A stretch of 64,000 nucleotides of DNA from assembly GCF_028858725.1 (NCBI RefSeq), contig NC_084763.1, positions 55,265,152 to 55,329,151 on the forward strand, read 5' to 3'. Below the pieces are notes generated by a model. The model was not told where the DNA came from and searched no databases. It saw only the letters and a list, made by a program, of their open reading frames with translations. How positions within the stretch are numbered: position 1 is the stretch's first letter; each line of letters opens with the position of its first letter. Shown one piece after another: positions 25,701 through 39,756 of this stretch. The DNA comes from Colius striatus. Its lineage: Eukaryota; Chordata; Aves; Coliiformes; Coliidae. The translations under genes were made by a program, and so were the position numbers.

Positions 25701-28700
25701 CAGAACTACTGCACTGTGTGGTAAATATGAGTGGTACAAGAGCAGTGTTTACAGTAGAGGGGAGTTACCCTTGACAGTAAATGCTGAGATAAAGAAGGCG
25801 TGAGGTACTTCTGCTTTGTTAAAGAAAACAGAGAGGCCTTTCTTCTATGTGCAGTGACTAACAGAGGTGATAGCAGGAGGTCCCTCTTGTTTCATCCCAC
25901 CTTTATGATAGTCTTTACTGAAAAAAATACTGTCTTTAATCCTTTATATACCAGTACAGCGAGTATCTCTCAGATGATCTTATGAGTCTTGATAATAAAG
26001 CAACGACAAATTCAAGTAAATGTTGTATTTGGACTGCTGTTGGAAGGAAGGTAATGTATCAGCAGTTTTCTACAGCCCTTTTGTTCTCCACCATACTGTG
26101 AATAGTTGTGCAAAAAGTGCAAGGTTAAGATCTAAACATCTCATCTCTCGGTCTGTAATTTCTATGTGAATGTAAGGCTTCTCATGTGAAGGATATACAA
26201 TTGTCATCCGGGGTAGGAGGCATCTCACTTAACTCAGGTGTCTGCAGGTGTCTACACCTTAGTTGATTATTCATGGTCCTTTCACAGAATTGAAGACAAA
26301 ATTGAAGACCTAATCTTTTCAGCTAGTGAAACCAAGTGTCATTCCTGTCACCTGGAGTAAAGCACATTTGCTCAGATGAATCATGCTGTGTGGATCTCCA
26401 CTGACCAGCGTGGCAGCCTAGACGAGTCCGTCTGTACTCCCATTTAGTCCAAGGAATCCTCCTTCACATGCTGTAACTGGAAGTTTCCTCAATGTGGTAT
26501 TGTTGTCTGGCTTGGCCTTAGACCTACTGAATATATGCCATGTAATTAGCTATGGAAAGAACACACACTCTTGGAGGGCCTGTCTGGGTTATCTTGCATT
26601 TCTCAAGACTCAAATAAGAGTTATTGTCTATTTACGTTTCTAAACCATTTGTCTTTGTAGCGTTATACTTATGAGCTGAAGTGTTTCATTCCTAAGAGTA
26701 AACAAAAAGAAAGGTTCAGAAACAAGTAAGGGGGCTTGCAGAGTTGTTTGAGCTTGTCTACATGTTTTTCTTCCATGTTTTAATTACTTTTGTATTCCCA
26801 AGAGTTGATTTGTTCTGGATTAAGTTGCATTGTTACTCCTACCTTTGTTTCTCTTACTGGCATTTGTGTTGCAATGTGGTAAACCAGATTGAGGATGTTA
26901 TCCAACTCAAAACTCCTGTATGCACCAATTTAGTCTTCACCTGGATCACTTCCTCAGTTTGATTCATTGGGAACTAAACAAATGCTGTTGCTGGTGCAGA
27001 GGAGAGGGCTAAGAGGAGCCAATAAGAGAAACAAGAACTTCACGGCAGCAGTGCCAGTTGATGCAGGATTAAATCATTTGTAGAACTATTAACAGGAGAT
27101 GTAGTGCACAATATTTAGAAAGTTAAGCTCTAAAAGGTACTGCTCAAAGGAGATGCCTGTTATCTGAAAATACACTCACCTATTTGCTCAAAGGAAAGGC
27201 CTAAAGAATTGCTTGAAAACGATTTTGCCTACTGTAGGCAGAAAAACTGCATTAGAGCAGACCTGGACTTAGGTACAGGCAGATGATTTGAGTTGCTTTC
27301 AGCTGCAACAGTCTGTCTCCATCAGGGCAAGTTTTTGTCCCTGCTTCAGATACTCCAGTCTGTAATCCACATGGTAATTTAAACAGAGCTTCATCCACTG
27401 TTTCAGCTCAAATGAACCTTGATATGTAGTGCTGATGAATTTCTCCCAGTTATAGGGTGGATTAGTACCAGAGTCATCTTTGCTCCCAAGTCATTTGGGA
27501 CATACACAGAGGAAGTTTTGTGCTTTGGCCAATTTAAAAGCCGAAGAAGTGTGGAAGGCAGCGCTGTGCACTTGGCATAGCATTCTGGTAGAGAGACTTT
27601 TGGCAGCTATTAGTTGTGAATGTATGATTTGGCATAATCAGCACGTGTTGCCTGATAGTGTCTGGTCACTCCTCTCTGAACTGTCAGAGCTGTTCCCACT
27701 TTCCTCCAGATAATTGCCCTGTTTTCCTTAGTTACTGTACCTCTGCATTGATGTCTCCTAGATTAGAGTGTCTGGTGAGAGATAAGAAGTTTTCACTTCT
27801 TGTCCTACCCTTCCTCCTTCTGCCCCTGTGTTGGCCCTCTCATGTATTGAAAAGGTTGGAGTGCTTTTGCTGCTGACCAACAGGAAAGTCTGCTTGGGGG
27901 AGTGTTCATGGCTGTTTCTTGTTTCTGTTTGAGTTGGGCAATCATTGCTAGGGAAATTAATGGGTCCAGGAGCTCTGAAGACAGGACTGATGGTCTGCAG
28001 GGAGCGAGGCAGATGAGGGCAGGACAATGCCACTGGGCAGCAGGGCAATGAAATTGTCCCACAGTGTGTTTGCAGAATGGGTGGCACCGGCTCAAGATGA
28101 GAGCAACAGTTGCTCTCTTTGCTTCACTCTGAATTGTGCTCCTGGCAAGTTCTGGAACCTGCTGAGTAGCATGCTGACCTGGACAAATATTACAGTACTT
28201 TAAAAAACTACTTGTGGTAATAATGTTGACAGACACAGTGAAGCACAGCAATATACTTGCTCTTTTAGCTTTACTGCTAGTACCCAGAGTATTCTTGCAA
28301 CTCAGCTTATTTCGGTGTGTGGTGCTGCAGTCGAGGTCCTGGCAAATAACTTAAGTTTGAGCCAGTCTCTAGGTTCATGATGTATGGTTTACAGGAGCCA
28401 GGAACACAGATGTTTGAAATAAGAGCTGTATTTTCATTGTCTTGCAGAGTACCTGTGTGTGGGGACTGTTTTTTCCATACTATTAAAACTTTAATATGAA
28501 GAAGCTAGTTTTCTCCAAAAGTTTAAGATTTCCTTTATCCATACAGGACAGTTATTTCATTCTTTAGTATGTTGCTAGTTAAAACTTTATAGAGGAAACC
28601 ATGACATTAAACTTGCTGGATAGAAATATTATTGTTAGCAGTCTACCTGGAAATTAAAAATACACTTGCTTCAAGAGGCTTCTGATGGGATGAATTTCAA

Positions 28701-29368
28701 GTTATTGCTGCAAGGTATTGAGTTATAACTGCAGCAGACTTAGAAATATTAAACTAGTAAAAGTACTTAAAAATCAGTTGTTGAAGGAAGGGAAACTGAT
28801 GTATTAAAACTCTTGTTGAAAACCACTAGTTTTTCTAGACATTTGATTAGATAAGGGAATTCTCCTTTAGATCAGATATGAATAGCAATCTGTCAAGCTT
28901 TACCTTAGTGAAAACTGCTTGGCACCCTTTAGCTATGTTCAAAATCTTGTTGGAGATCTTGTTTTGCCTAGTAATTTTACCTGTGAATATGCAGTTAATC
29001 TTTCAGTAACATTCTCTTTTCCTCTTTTATTTTTTCTTACCAGGGTTTACTGTTGCTGTCAAAAGAGCTGAGTGAGCCCTCTCAGCAGATGTTGTCATTA
29101 GAAAAGGGGCTGGAACAGTGTCATATCACAAGCTAACTCTTTGCACAGAAAAAAATCCTTGGGTTTTGTGGGGTGAGAGACTAGGTAATAGAGGGTAGAG
29201 CAGTTTTTCTGTTGGTGTCCCAGAAAGGTAATGGTTATCCCCATGGACGAGTTAATGTATGCTTTTAAGTGAATAGTCCATACTTCAAAAACTTCTTCTG
29301 TGGTGAAGAAAAAAATCAATAAAATGTGTGTATGAGCTCTTGAGATCAAATTCTTATACATAAGTGAT
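19781..29368. other. Intron sequence, nothing recognised
   Basis: GC content falls from the island to ordinary intron levels by about 20,150. I see no exon, RNA gene or identifiable transposon. The largest open frames (27,758-28,251, - strand) overlap each other in different frames and have no recognisable homology. A G-run of eight occurs near 25,583. Confidence 0.5.
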
Positions 29369-29402
29369 GGAATCATAGAATGCTAAGGATTGGAAGATAG
29401 CC
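29369..29402 (-). mobile_element. CR1 3' tip remnant
   Basis: The sequence aatcatagaatgctaaggat followed by tggaagatag resembles the reverse complement of the CR1 3' terminus (atcatagaatcacagaatgg, then ttggaagg). Only about 30 bp is recognisable, so chance resemblance is possible. Confidence 0.5.
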
Positions 29403-32400
29403 CTGTAGGTTCCTTCACAGCAGTATAAAGTCTTTGTTTACCATGGATGATTGCACATAGACATGGGTTTTAGTATCTGATGTGTTCAGGTCTTGCATCA
29501 GTTAGCCACTTGGAATGATCAAGTGTCATCTTTGCTTACTCCTAGTTCTGACTGTGTGGTAGAAGATATTCAAGTTCAAATTCTTATGACCAAACTCTCT
29601 CAGATATTTCTTCAGTATGAGTATTATTTCTTTTGCATGCCTGTGCCTTATAAAACTATGGTGAATTTAGCATTTCCAAGAAGGTGTATGTTGAATAAGA
29701 GCAAATACTCTGCAGGGTTTCTTGACCATGATGCTGATGGGGCAGATATTTCATCATGTCTCTGTTGCTTTATGTCATTCTGTCTACCAAAGTGACAATA
29801 TCTTCTAAACAGTCCTTTTTAAGTGAGCTTTGGGACATCTAGGGGCTGGCTATAAATAAGTAGTATCTGAGTATCAGGTTGGAGGACTGATGATTGCTTA
29901 CTTTCTGGTGTGTATTTGTGGAGGTAGTTACTCCAAATCCTGTTAAAAGTCAGAAAAGCTTTTTACAGACCAAAGACTTTGAAGGAGATACAGGTGTTTG
30001 CCAAAAGGAATATCATTTTCTCTTGCTGAGTTGCATCTCTAAGTTATTATTACAGCATCTTAAATGTATAATAAAAGTTAGCATTAATAAAGGAGTTCAT
30101 CTTCCTTGAAGAAGAATCACTCCTTGCTTATTCCCTAGTGACAGGATGAGGAAGATACTTCTACTGTGCAGAAGAGAAGACCAAGAGTAAAGAGAAAGTG
30201 CAGTGACCACTGTCTAGGTCAGGGCTGGGAAGTAAACCAAGGCCACATGAGAGTCAGATCTTAATTCACACCATTTTTGCTTTAACAATGAAGGAGCTTT
30301 TAGTGAATTCACTAATAGTCATGGCAGTTTCTTCTTGGACCCTTGGAAATAATTTTCAGATTTCTTACCATTCCATGCTTTTCTTTCCTTCATCACACTC
30401 ATGTGAGTGTAGGGGAAAAAGCCAGAAAGCTGGCTGGCCATGGGCAGCACGGTGGTGCATCAGCAGTCTGGGTTTGCTGACAGCTGCTACACTCATGTGC
30501 AGATTTGAGGATATTTTCCTGTAAGTAGGTGCACAGCCAATTGTCCTCAAAATTGACAGCAAGCTTGGTTTCTGAATATATAATATATATATGTAATAAA
30601 AGTAAGGAGAAGGAAAGAAGGCAAAAAGCAAAAGCATAAAGATGCTCAGATGGCATGTTGAAGTTGCTGTATAGGAAATGAAATTTGAATAGATTCCAGC
30701 TACAAGTATTAAAAAGCTTCTTCCTTTTCCTCTTGCTCTTTCCCTCACCTTCCTTTGCTTATTGAGTTGAGCTTATTTTTTAACTTTCAGTCTGTGAGAA
30801 GACAACCTGCATTTTCAAAAGTTGTCATGTAAACAAATATTTCAAACATACTTGCAAGCTTGAAGTTGCCAGTAATATCAGAATCTCATTTTGTGTTCTT
30901 TAGTGGCAGGAGGATAAAACACCTCAAACCCCAAGTGGCTGTTAAAAAGTCAGTACTTGTCTGTAGTTACAATGCAGAAAATACCACAAAAAGCAGGTTT
31001 TACAATTCAACAAGTGAGGCAATACAGATAAATGTTAACTTCAGAGAATTTTGGTGTTAGCTGATTGAACTGGTAAATAATGTTCTCTGTGCTCCTAGTA
31101 TAAAATTTGGGTTAGCTTTTTATTTCTAAACCCAGGCTGGTGACCTATGATTTTTTTGAGGTGGCCTTGTATTCTGTTCATTGGACCTCTTTGCCTGTGG
31201 AGGAGATACCACATTAAACAAAACAGGGCTAGAAGAAAAGATTTCAATGAAATGTCCATCGATCCCTTCCCTTGTCATGAATCATTCAGATACTAGTATG
31301 GTTATGTTTGATTGATTTTGGAGGCTTTTTAAGCTTTATAAAGAGGAGAATAAATACAAACATGCCTAGGCATTATAACAATGCTAGGTCTTTACTTCAC
31401 ACCTTAACTTATCTCAGTTTGTGTTAATCACCAGTTTTCTGAGAAGAGTGAGCCATGTTTTGCTTTCCTGAATGACTCTGAAAAACCATGAATTTAGTAC
31501 TTATTGGAATCCTCCTGTCTTCTTATTTCTGCTAGAAATCTGGGATGGATACAGTTGTGGGTTGGAGACCTCAGAGTTCGTGCACACATGTGCAGACGTG
31601 CACACATGCTTGTCTTGTAACACCATATGGTATGAATCAAAGATTACCTCACAGTAGTAAAACCATAATGCATTTTCCACCATTTTCAGTTATGTGTTCA
31701 TGGCATGATATTCTGTACTCTGAACAACTTACAGCGATTGTCCTTTGTAAATGGTCATTATTTTATTAAGTTGATGTGTTATCCAGGATACTTGGCTACA
31801 ATTCTGTCCTTGGATCACTGCTGCTACTCCAACAACAGCAGCAGTTGTGTCTTCTTTTCTGCTCACTTGCTTTGTTCAAAGAAGCTTTGGCTTGCAAATT
31901 CATACAGACTTGTTTATTCTTTCTTCTTCATGGCTATAGGTTTGAAATAAACCCTTGCTAGCAGATAGAAGGCAAGTGAATTTATCAAGTGTGTGAGTAT
32001 GTGTACTTTCTTGTTCAAGATTTTTAAACAATCTATTTAGGCCTCTAATTCAGCATCACTGGCTTATCTTTCTTTTCCTGAGGTTTTCATAGTATTTCCA
32101 GAGGTAATTACCATACCCTAAAACCCATTCAGATGTATTTTCCCAGAACCAATGACTTCTGTGTAGTTCTATTTGTTTTTTCCCCAACTTGGTGGTTCTT
32201 TGTGCTAGAGCTCATGTGATTCTGTATTGATGCTTTGTCAAAGTATATTATCATACTTCTGAGTGTGAGGTAAGACATTCAATTAAAGCCACAATATTGT
32301 GTAACAAGAAAACAGGAACTTTGTGGATATTTTAAATGCAGGTTAAAATGGCAGAAGGACAGCTTGTTCTGCAAGTTACATTAATGAAAGTCAGTACTAG

Positions 32401-35400
32401 TAGGTTCTTCTCTTTGGTACCCATAATAAGTTCTTGGTTTTTGACAGCTACTGTGCTCTTAATATACCTGTTTAGAACTGATACGCTGTAGTGTATACAT
32501 GTATGCTCCCATGGTTCTCTTAGGGCAAGGAGCACACTCAAGCCAGAAACTGAAGGAGACAAATAGTTCTTTAGGGATTCGTGCTAAGACCGAGCTAGTT
32601 GTTTCCAAATTCTTGTTTCTGGAGGCTTCTCTATCCTTGTGGCAAATCTGGAGACACTTTCTGCATCGTCAGAGTCACTCAAACTTGCCTCAGATCAGTA
32701 TTTCCAATTGTGCATGATAAAAGTTGTATTACCTGCATGTTTACTCATAAGTCTCTGACAACTTGGCAATGTTTTGATGATCTTTCTAGTTGTTTCAAAT
32801 ATAGCTGCGTTTTAGCTTCTGAAATACTCTCTTCTGTGTGTTTGTTCTTCTCAAAGTTTTTAATCCCCGTTAGAAGTGATTGAAAAGGATTTGGTTGCTC
32901 AACGGTTCCTGGAGAGAGATGCTGATTGTGTAGGTGGAATGAGGCATTGTGCTGGCTTTTACTAGCACTCAGGGATGTGCCTGGATGGGGCTGTAGCTAG
33001 AACAGTGTGTTTCCTTGTCTGTTTTTCCAGTTTGAGGGAAGCACAGTTAGCTTGACAGCCATGGCAGTATCTCATGGCTACTAATTGTTACGATTGTGGC
33101 CAGTCCTTTGTATTCTTTTTGACACATTGCAGCCAGACTTAGAAAGGTCTGATGAATTGGCTTTCTGCCAACTGGGGATCCTAAACTGCAGCTGCTTTGT
33201 CCTGAGCCCATCTGTGTCTCACTGTTTTTGGCTGCTTGTTTTAAACTGGGAAGAGAAGAATGTGTCCACCCTTCTTTGCCCAAGACTGACATGTTCAGGA
33301 CCGCTTCAGAGCTAATACTCTGCAGTACTGCGTAGGAGCCGGAGGGTAGTTTACTGTTCATTAATTCTTGCTGACAGCTTGGGATTGATGGAAGTGGATA
33401 CTTTTAGAGGAAGTAAATGTAGGGCAAGGTTATGAGATGATGGGCTTCTCTGCTTGAAGGGAGTTTGTACTGCCTAGGTACAGAGGCTTGATGTAGTGAT
33501 ACGCAATGTTTGGATGATGAAGTGGCCTTTCTCCATAGCAGCAGAAAAGAGCTCATGGGGAAAGGGACATGTATTTGAAGAATTTGAAACATAAGCATTT
33601 GGGTTTTTTACTCAGTTATGCAAAAGCTTAAGTCCTGGGTATTCTCTTCAAAGACAGTATCTGATTGCTATGTGTCACTTGCCTTCGGGTCTTGCAATGC
33701 TAACTTGTCTCTGATCTGATTTTAGTGTGGCTGGGTTTTTGTGCTGTCTTTACTTTCTGACTACCTTTAACAACAAACCAGCCTGTTGTGTTGCTCAAAT
33801 GCCACCTCAAACTGCTACTTGTTAGTAAGAGTCTTTGCTATTTATGCTTTCACTGCAGAGTGCCATTTGACTCTGTCCTTGTCCCTCCTTTCTGCATATC
33901 CTCTCCCTCTAACAAATCATTCTGCTCTCTTCAGCCTTCATCACTTCTATGTAGGTCATGTCTGATTCTACATAGCCTTTTAGTTCTGATTTCTCTGTCT
34001 GTTTGGTCTCAGCTCCTGGCTACACCGTAGTTGATTACAAGTGACAGATTTGGAGGAGGAGGTCCTCTGCTGCTGTTGTATCTCTGACTATTGTACTGAT
34101 GGCAGATGATTGTGTTGTGACATTCTTCTACTTGGGTGTTTTAAAAAAGTTCCAGAGTGGAGGAACTGACATGCCCTGCAAATTATAAAACCCAAAGGAG
34201 TTTAAAATAACAGCTGCCAAACTGCTTTAACTCTCTACTTTCCATCTTAGTTTATATTATGAGTGGAGAATAAAGTTAACAATTCTTTTATTTAAGAAAC
34301 AAAAGTAATTTGGACTGGATTGTAAGCTGATGAGACTCAGACTTTTTATTTTGGGATGCTTTAAATTGTTAAAAAAATTATACCAAGAGTGTTAATCCAG
34401 CAAATATCTTCTGTTCATGTTTTAAAGCTAGCATGAGCAGACGTGGATGTTTTTAATAAAAAGATGATTAATTCCAAGAAATATACAGGTCTGGAGCCAA
34501 AACAAATGTGATTTTTGATTTCTGGTTAATCTATGCTATGATTCTATGATTTTATTATTATTGTTTTAGAATTATTTCCTTGGGGGCTACTTGTAGTCTT
34601 TGGAGCACTTTATAACTTTTTGTAATAGTCTCAAGATTGTGTGTATTACATAAACTTCAGAATTCCTTGCTAGTAATCTGTGTTTATTTGACTTTCTGAA
34701 AATAATTAAGTAATTATTAATTTTATCTGGTTTTTTTTCCCCTACTTCTTTGGTCTAATAACTCTACCTTGTCTCCTTTGCATTTAAATGGAGCAGGATA
34801 ATTGTTAACTGCAGAACATGGAAAGCAAATATTTACTAGCTGAAAATAGAGACTGTCTTATTTCTCTCTTTTGATGTGCAAAATGATGACTGTTGTTTTC
34901 GGAGTGAGTAGCTTGGTCTGCATGGTTGCAGTTAGTGTTTGTATGTAGAACAGAAGTGGGGACTAGATTAAATTCCTTAGTGTTATATTCTGCATCAGAC
35001 CAAATGGCCCTTCTGCCATCCAATCTGTAAAGGTATTCTTGTAGAAATTACAGGTGTTGTGCAAGACGTGACCACAACTCTGTTTGTAGACTAGGTGAGG
35101 TAATGAAGTGCAGCAATATGTTAACTTCAGTGTTTGACCTAAATATGTTTGGAATGTAATTATGAATGTGAACCATGAGCCCAAGGAAATTATAGGAGTA
35201 TGGGACTGGAACAGACTGAATTGTCATCTCTATCAGGTGCTATGTGAGCTGTCCTTGAATCTAATTTACCTGATCTTAAAACAATGTGCTGCTTGATTCT
35301 ATCATTTGTGAATCAGAAGATGTTTCAAAGTACTTCACTGTTATTAATAATCTTATTAGTAGTATTGTACTATCCAGTGCAAAATTTTCCATACTTTATC

Positions 35401-35969
35401 TGCAACAGCAACTACTTAAAGCATAGCTCAGGAGTGACCCAACAGCTTGTTGCATATGGTCAGTTCAGTGAAAACAGCAGTTGAAAAATGCCCTTGTGTT
35501 TGGTGTGGTTTTTGTTTAGGAAAAAAAGAGTTAAAATAATACACAAAATAAAAATTGGACACATAGGATCACTGGCAACAGAGATGCTGAAAATCCTTTG
35601 GGTATAGAGCCACAGCATTCAGAAAGAACAGTTCCTGTCCAATGGTATTCAGGAGAACTTTGGTAACTGTAGTGTTAGGCTGGTCTGAACCTGATAATCC
35701 CTTATACTTTCCTTTTTCAGTTTTACCCAAGTGAATGGAGTTTGCATGTGATCCTGTTTCTTAGAACATTATATTTTAGAGTACCTTGTGAAATAGAAAA
35801 ACAACAGACAAGCTTGCAGGCATAAAGATTTTAACAGTGTCTCAGACAAGGATGGCTTTGCAACTTGCACATACCTCAGTGCACTTGCTCTGACTTTAAT
35901 TTGGTCGTTAATATTGAGACAAATTGAAGGAGGGAACAACAAGCATTGAAATAGATGGGAGCAGGGGCT
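29403..35969. other. Intron sequence, nothing recognised
   Basis: I see no supportable gene or well-preserved repeat. An AT dinucleotide-rich patch is at 30,575-30,595. A 16-bp string at 34,535-34,550 (tgctatgattctatga) resembles the CR1 terminal repeat but is too short to call. Confidence 0.5.
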
Positions 35970-36267
35970 AGGATCACAGAAAAGCTGAGTTTGGCAGGAC
36001 CTCTGGAGATCATCTGGTTTAACCCCCTGGTCAGGCAGGGCCACCTAGAGTCAATTGCCCAGGACAATGTCAGATGGCTTTTGATTATCTCCCTGGATGG
36101 AGACGACACAAGCTCCCTGCAGCCTGTGCCAATACTCAGTCATCTGCACAGTGAAAAAATGTTTCCTGATGTTTGGAGGGAGCCTCCTGTGCCTGTGCTC
36201 AGTGTCCTGTCACGGGGCAGCATTGACAGGGCACCACTGGGACAAGCTTGGCTTTGTCATCTTTACA
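35970..36267 (-). mobile_element. CR1 LINE 3' end
   Basis: The + strand shows the reverse complement of a CR1 3' end: ggatcacagaaaagctgagt at the terminus, then caggacctctggagatcatc, ggccacctagag, cccaggacaatgtc, and gcctcctgtgcctgtg. The 5' truncation lies at about 36,267, so only the 3' UTR and the last ORF2 codons remain. It is a degenerate, non-coding copy. Confidence 0.92.
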
Positions 36268-39200
36268 ATAAAGTAGGAAGTGAGGAAAAAACTGGGACAT
36301 TAGAATAACAATTGTGCCACATTCAAAGCTGTTTTATTTTCCAAGCCAAACTTGACTGGAAGGTGCTGCTACTGATAAGACCAGAAAGGGTGGAAAGACT
36401 TTTGTGTTTGCAGAAATGTCACATTTTTGCTAATTATTCATTCAGTAGAAGATAAACATCTTGGAAATTAAGCTTTGCATGTTTCCTTAAAATTATTAAT
36501 TCCACATTGAAGCCAAAAGGTTGCCAGGATGCCAGGTTATTTTGACTGGAATTGTATTGCTTTCATAGCTTTTGTTGTTAAAATGTCAACAGTAAAGATA
36601 CAAGGTGGACTGCCTTGTAATTTGGGAAATTTAACAGTTGCCTGTGATCTAATATTTCTCAAGGCCAATGTTTTCACACTGCATCTGTCTAACCAGAATA
36701 TAATGCACAGGGGGTACTGCCATGCTTGTATGTTTCTAGTTCCATATATGTTGGCATCTATATCTTACTTGATAACCAGTTTTATAGTAGTCTTTATACT
36801 GTTTCATCCTTACAGGTAAGATACAGCAATATTATCCTTCCAAGTCTAGCAGAATCTAGTTAGTGAGAGAATGCTACAGTTTGGATAACTTCAACTGATT
36901 TTGACCAGAAACATGTCAGCAGTATTGGAAGGAGTCACTGCCTGGCTGGCTTTGCACTACTGTACATGAGGTGTGTTCAAGTAATACTCTGCAGTCAACT
37001 ATAGGAGTAATCATGCAGATGAGGGATGATGCTAGGCAGCTTAGATATGAGCATCTTCATCCGCTAATGATGTTTGAGATTATACTGTTTCATACTCTTT
37101 CGATATCCCTGGCGAGTAGCTGTTACATCAGTATCTGATCCCATTCAGAAAGCAGTCTTATTCTTTTGGCTAATCACAAGTGAGTTATTTACCTATACAG
37201 AAAAGTTTGCTGTTGCTAGCCCAAGCAAACAGCTTTGTGAAGCCACATGGGGCTGTGTTCATTCTCATTAGGTCAGTTTGTGCCACCTGGCATGGCTCCA
37301 CTCCATTCAATTTTTTCTCCTTTCCCAGAAAGGAGGAAACAGGCACTTCAGGCCCTGAATCATCATCTAAACATGAGTGTGTGATGATTGGAGATAATAA
37401 ATGAACTATTAAACTTTATTTCTTGTTTATAAAATGTTTGTTGCTACCTAACTTTTGAACTATAGGTGAACTTGGTCAATCACACTTTTTTTTTCTCATG
37501 GCATAGTTACCTTAATTTTCCTATAGTTCAGATTGCTCACATAAACCATTTTATATGATAGGTTGTATCAGTATTGTGAAGCATGTCATAATGTGGAGCA
37601 TTCTTTTTGACTTTCAGCTTTCTGTGACCTGGGAGTTATTGTCACTGCCTCTGTCCAAGAGAAGGAAGTGTAGCTGGAAATTCACCATCTCAGGGGCTGG
37701 ACCTAGAGCTAGGACTTCTGCAGTGAGTGTCTGGGCAGCTGGATAGCCCGGCACAGGGGCTTATCTCAGGGTCATACCTTGCCTCTGTGGTTCTTGAGAC
37801 CTTTTAGAAACACTTTTATCCTTTTTGTTACCAGTTATAAATCACTAAGGCTTGTAATCATGGAAACATCATCAGTTCAACCTATTTGTTGCTTACGTTA
37901 TCATCCTTCACATTCTGTGTGTGCTTTGCTGCTGTTTTGTCAATGGCAATCACAAAGTGAACCTCAAGATATTAATATTAAACAGCATAAATACATCATA
38001 TCCCTATCTTCTGCTTAGCATATACATTAATCATCTTGAAATAAATGGTGTCATGGTGTGTGCAGTGACCCACTAACCTGACAAAGCATCACATGTTGGG
38101 AGTCACTGTTTTAGCAAAGTTTGAATCTTATTTTTACTTGCAGTAAACTTGATGAAGACTTCAACGTGTATTCAGGTTGCATTTGAACAGAAATTGTGCC
38201 TTGGATTTTGGTTTTGAGCTTTGGTTTGTTTGTAAAGGTTTTGTTGTTGTTGTTAGGGAAAATTTCTGTCATTTTATACTATTGCTCTTCTGTTTTTCAG
38301 TTGCTTTCTATAAAGCTGAATTTTTAAGAGATTCTTGTAAGAGCTATTTTGTATCTTTCTAATATATTAACATTGCACATACACTTCTGTTAATATGAAA
38401 TAATAGTGCTGTTTCTCTGATGCTTATGGAGCCCAAACCTTACTGTTAACTGCAGCAACAAAGCTGCTGATTTCCATTTGACATTGCAAAAGTGTTCCTG
38501 TATGACCAAACACACAGTGAATAGATACTGAGTATTTTTACTAGTGGGTTTTGTATTCACACTGCTAATAAAATTAAAGTTTTATAAATATTATTATAAT
38601 ATTCTTTACAACATGAAGCAAATGTATTGCAGTATGAATTTTGTATGTTTTGGGACCAATAACAAGGTTTCAAAGTTGGAGACTCATCAATTGTTAGTTA
38701 GAAAGGAAGAAACAGGTACAAGAGTATTGGTCATTTAGGGTGAGCCACCAAAGTGATCCTGCTATGGAAGAAGCAGATGTGATTGCATAATGTGTTGGGT
38801 GAATTCTTCTGTGAAGAAAGGATGATAACAATGCTATCATAAAGACATTGACAGCTCTTTCTCTGCAATTCTGACTTCCATTGTTTCTTATTTGGGCAAG
38901 ATATATGGTTCAAACATGTGAAAATGCCTTTTAAGCTGAGAAAGCAAAAGAGGACTCATCTCAGTGGAGAGCAAAAACAGACCAAAAAAGAAGAGTGAAA
39001 TGTGATTGCTCTCTGCAGGTATATAAGGGACTTGTTTAAGGAAGGAACACCACTTGAGAGTTTGGCCATCAGAAGAATATGCAGGTAAAAGAAGGTAGCT
39101 ATTGAGGAATGGTGTTCTGGAACAGCAGCCAACTGGATACAGGTAGAAAATGTGTAATTACATATTAAGACAGAACTTGAAAAGCTTACTTATGTTTCTT

Positions 39201-39693
39201 GTGGTGAAAGAGACTAATAAACAAATGCTAATAAAATGGATGTGGTAATTATTTGGATAATTGGGAAATAACTCCCTCATGGGGAGTTTCTTGATAACCA
39301 TGAAATATCTTAGTTCTGAGCAACTCTTCTCATCCCCTGAAACCAAATGAGAGAAAATAATGTACCTATATTCCTACATATGTGGCAATCAGCATGCAAC
39401 TCCACTGTTACTGACCCCAGTTGCTTATCTGCCTTCTCAACTGCCTTTTGGATATATTGATACCACCACCACCTCTTACACCAGGTCAGTAACTTGAGCT
39501 GAGTTAACTAAGAAGGACAGGATTTATCTTTAAGTTTTTTAACTGGGATCTATTAACCAGGCTATAGAAGTTGGAAAGTATGGGGGGAAAGAAGGCATAC
39601 AGTTTTGATGTGCTTTTTATTCCTACAAAACTAAGTGCAACTGTACTCTGTTAACTCCATTCTGGAACCTCATTTGAAGAAAGTCCCTTCTTA
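36268..39693. other. Intron sequence, nothing recognised
   Basis: No gene or repeat family is evident. A 95-codon frame (36,529-36,815) runs into a good donor (ACAG|GTAAGA), but in phase 2, which does not fit exon 2. I treat it as chance. Confidence 0.5.
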
Positions 39694-39756
39694 CAGGATC
39701 ACAGAATCTTAAGGATTGGAAGGTATGTTGAAAGATCATCTAGTCCAATCTCCCAA
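39694..39756 (-). mobile_element. CR1 3' tip
   Basis: The + strand reads aggatcacagaatcttaagg, attggaaggt and agatcatctagtccaatc, a clear reverse complement of the last 60 bp or so of a CR1 element. Upstream parts are absent, as in most 5'-truncated CR1 insertions. Confidence 0.82.

Noticed and set aside
27758..28251. Two overlapping - strand frames of 109 and 148 codons
   Set aside because: They compete in different frames over the same DNA and show no domain, splice structure or family resemblance.
34535..34550. CR1-like terminal repeat tgctatgattctatga
   Set aside because: Only 16 bp with no adjoining CR1 3' UTR, so not distinguishable from chance.
36529..36815. 95-codon + strand frame ending at a good splice donor, as another alternative first exon
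   Set aside because: It would leave phase 2, which does not join exon 2 in frame, and the peptide shows no signal sequence at its start.
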